Assembly: GCA_003445095.1 (NCBI GenBank)
Contig: DLVS01000669.1
Span: 1 to 5,972, forward strand
From: Verrucomicrobiales bacterium
GTDB taxonomy: Bacteria > Verrucomicrobiota > Verrucomicrobiia > Limisphaerales > UBA9464
Length of the DNA: 5,972 bases
Direction of reading: 5' to 3'
Positions 5,820 to 5,972 of this stretch are shown one piece after another. The notes under the pieces are model-generated. The model ran no database searches and was not told the origin of the DNA. It saw nothing but the letters and a program-made list of their open reading frames with translations. Each line of letters opens with the position of its first letter. The stretch's first letter is position 1. Position numbers and translations under genes: made by a program.

Positions 5820-5972
5820 AGCTGGTCGTCGTGCTGACGGCGGCGGAAATCACGGGAGCAATCAAGCCGGAAAGGGATCACGGTTTCAAGTTTCAGTTTC
5901 ACCTGCTTAGCAACGCGAGCAACGCGAGGGCACTTGGCCTTGGCCGGAACGGTGGTAGGGATGGCGCGCTGC

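Larger units (their letters stand above)
5666..5972. other. right-end region without a convincing gene
   Basis: This 307-bp stretch holds the upstream region of the LOR gene (5666-5748), two adjacent hairpins (5749-5819) and about 150 bp to the window edge. A TTGCAA at 5728-5733 with a weak AATACA 18 bp downstream on the minus strand could be a poor promoter for the LOR gene; I would not rely on it. A minus-strand frame is open from the right edge to a TAA at 5749-5747 (74 codons), but it runs through both hairpins, has no recognisable family and is probably not coding in full. A 9-bp tandem duplication (AGCAACGCG twice) lies at 5909-5926. I see no tRNA. Confidence 0.5.

Overview
The window is about 6 kb of GC-rich (roughly 60%) bacterial chromosome. 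It carries five protein-coding genes, one of them cut by the left edge, and no RNA gene, insertion sequence or CRISPR array that I can see. Three things together resemble Verrucomicrobiota or a related PVC-group bacterium: an FG-GAP/ASPIC-UnbV secreted protein, a TPR lipoprotein beside a Spy/CpxP-like periplasmic protein, and a threonyl-tRNA synthetase without a TGS domain. None of the four visible start codons has a clear Shine-Dalgarno sequence. The lineage is an inference from gene style, not a proof.

Layout: (1) positions 1-1358, plus strand: the C-terminal part of a large FG-GAP/VCBS beta-propeller protein ending in an ASPIC/UnbV domain. (2) 1352-2104, minus strand: a lipoprotein with five TPR units, overlapping gene 1 tail-to-tail by 7 bp. 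(3) 2105-2306: a divergent intergenic region. (4) 2307-2837, plus strand: a small exported LTxxQ (Spy/CpxP-like) protein, followed by a weak hairpin and a strong Rho-independent terminator. (5) 2940-5033, minus strand: thrS. (6) 5034-5173: a short spacer with three 10-bp repeats just upstream of thrS. (7) 5174-5665, minus strand: a LURP-one-related (tubby-like barrel) protein. (8) 5666-5972: no convincing gene, but two back-to-back hairpins ending in a T-tract on the minus strand, which look like the end of a transcription unit entering from the right.

The most interesting signal is inside thrS. Relative to E. coli ThrRS there are about 90 extra residues between catalytic motifs 1 and 2. The DNA encoding them is sharply different from the rest of the gene: about 43% GC against 59-63% on either side, and about 40% GC at third codon positions against about 75% just downstream. 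This looks like an in-frame insertion of foreign DNA into an essential gene that left all recognisable catalytic and editing residues intact.

The genes do not form one pathway. They are housekeeping (thrS) and cell-envelope or secreted functions (FG-GAP protein, TPR lipoprotein, Spy-like protein), plus a cytoplasmic barrel protein of unknown role.
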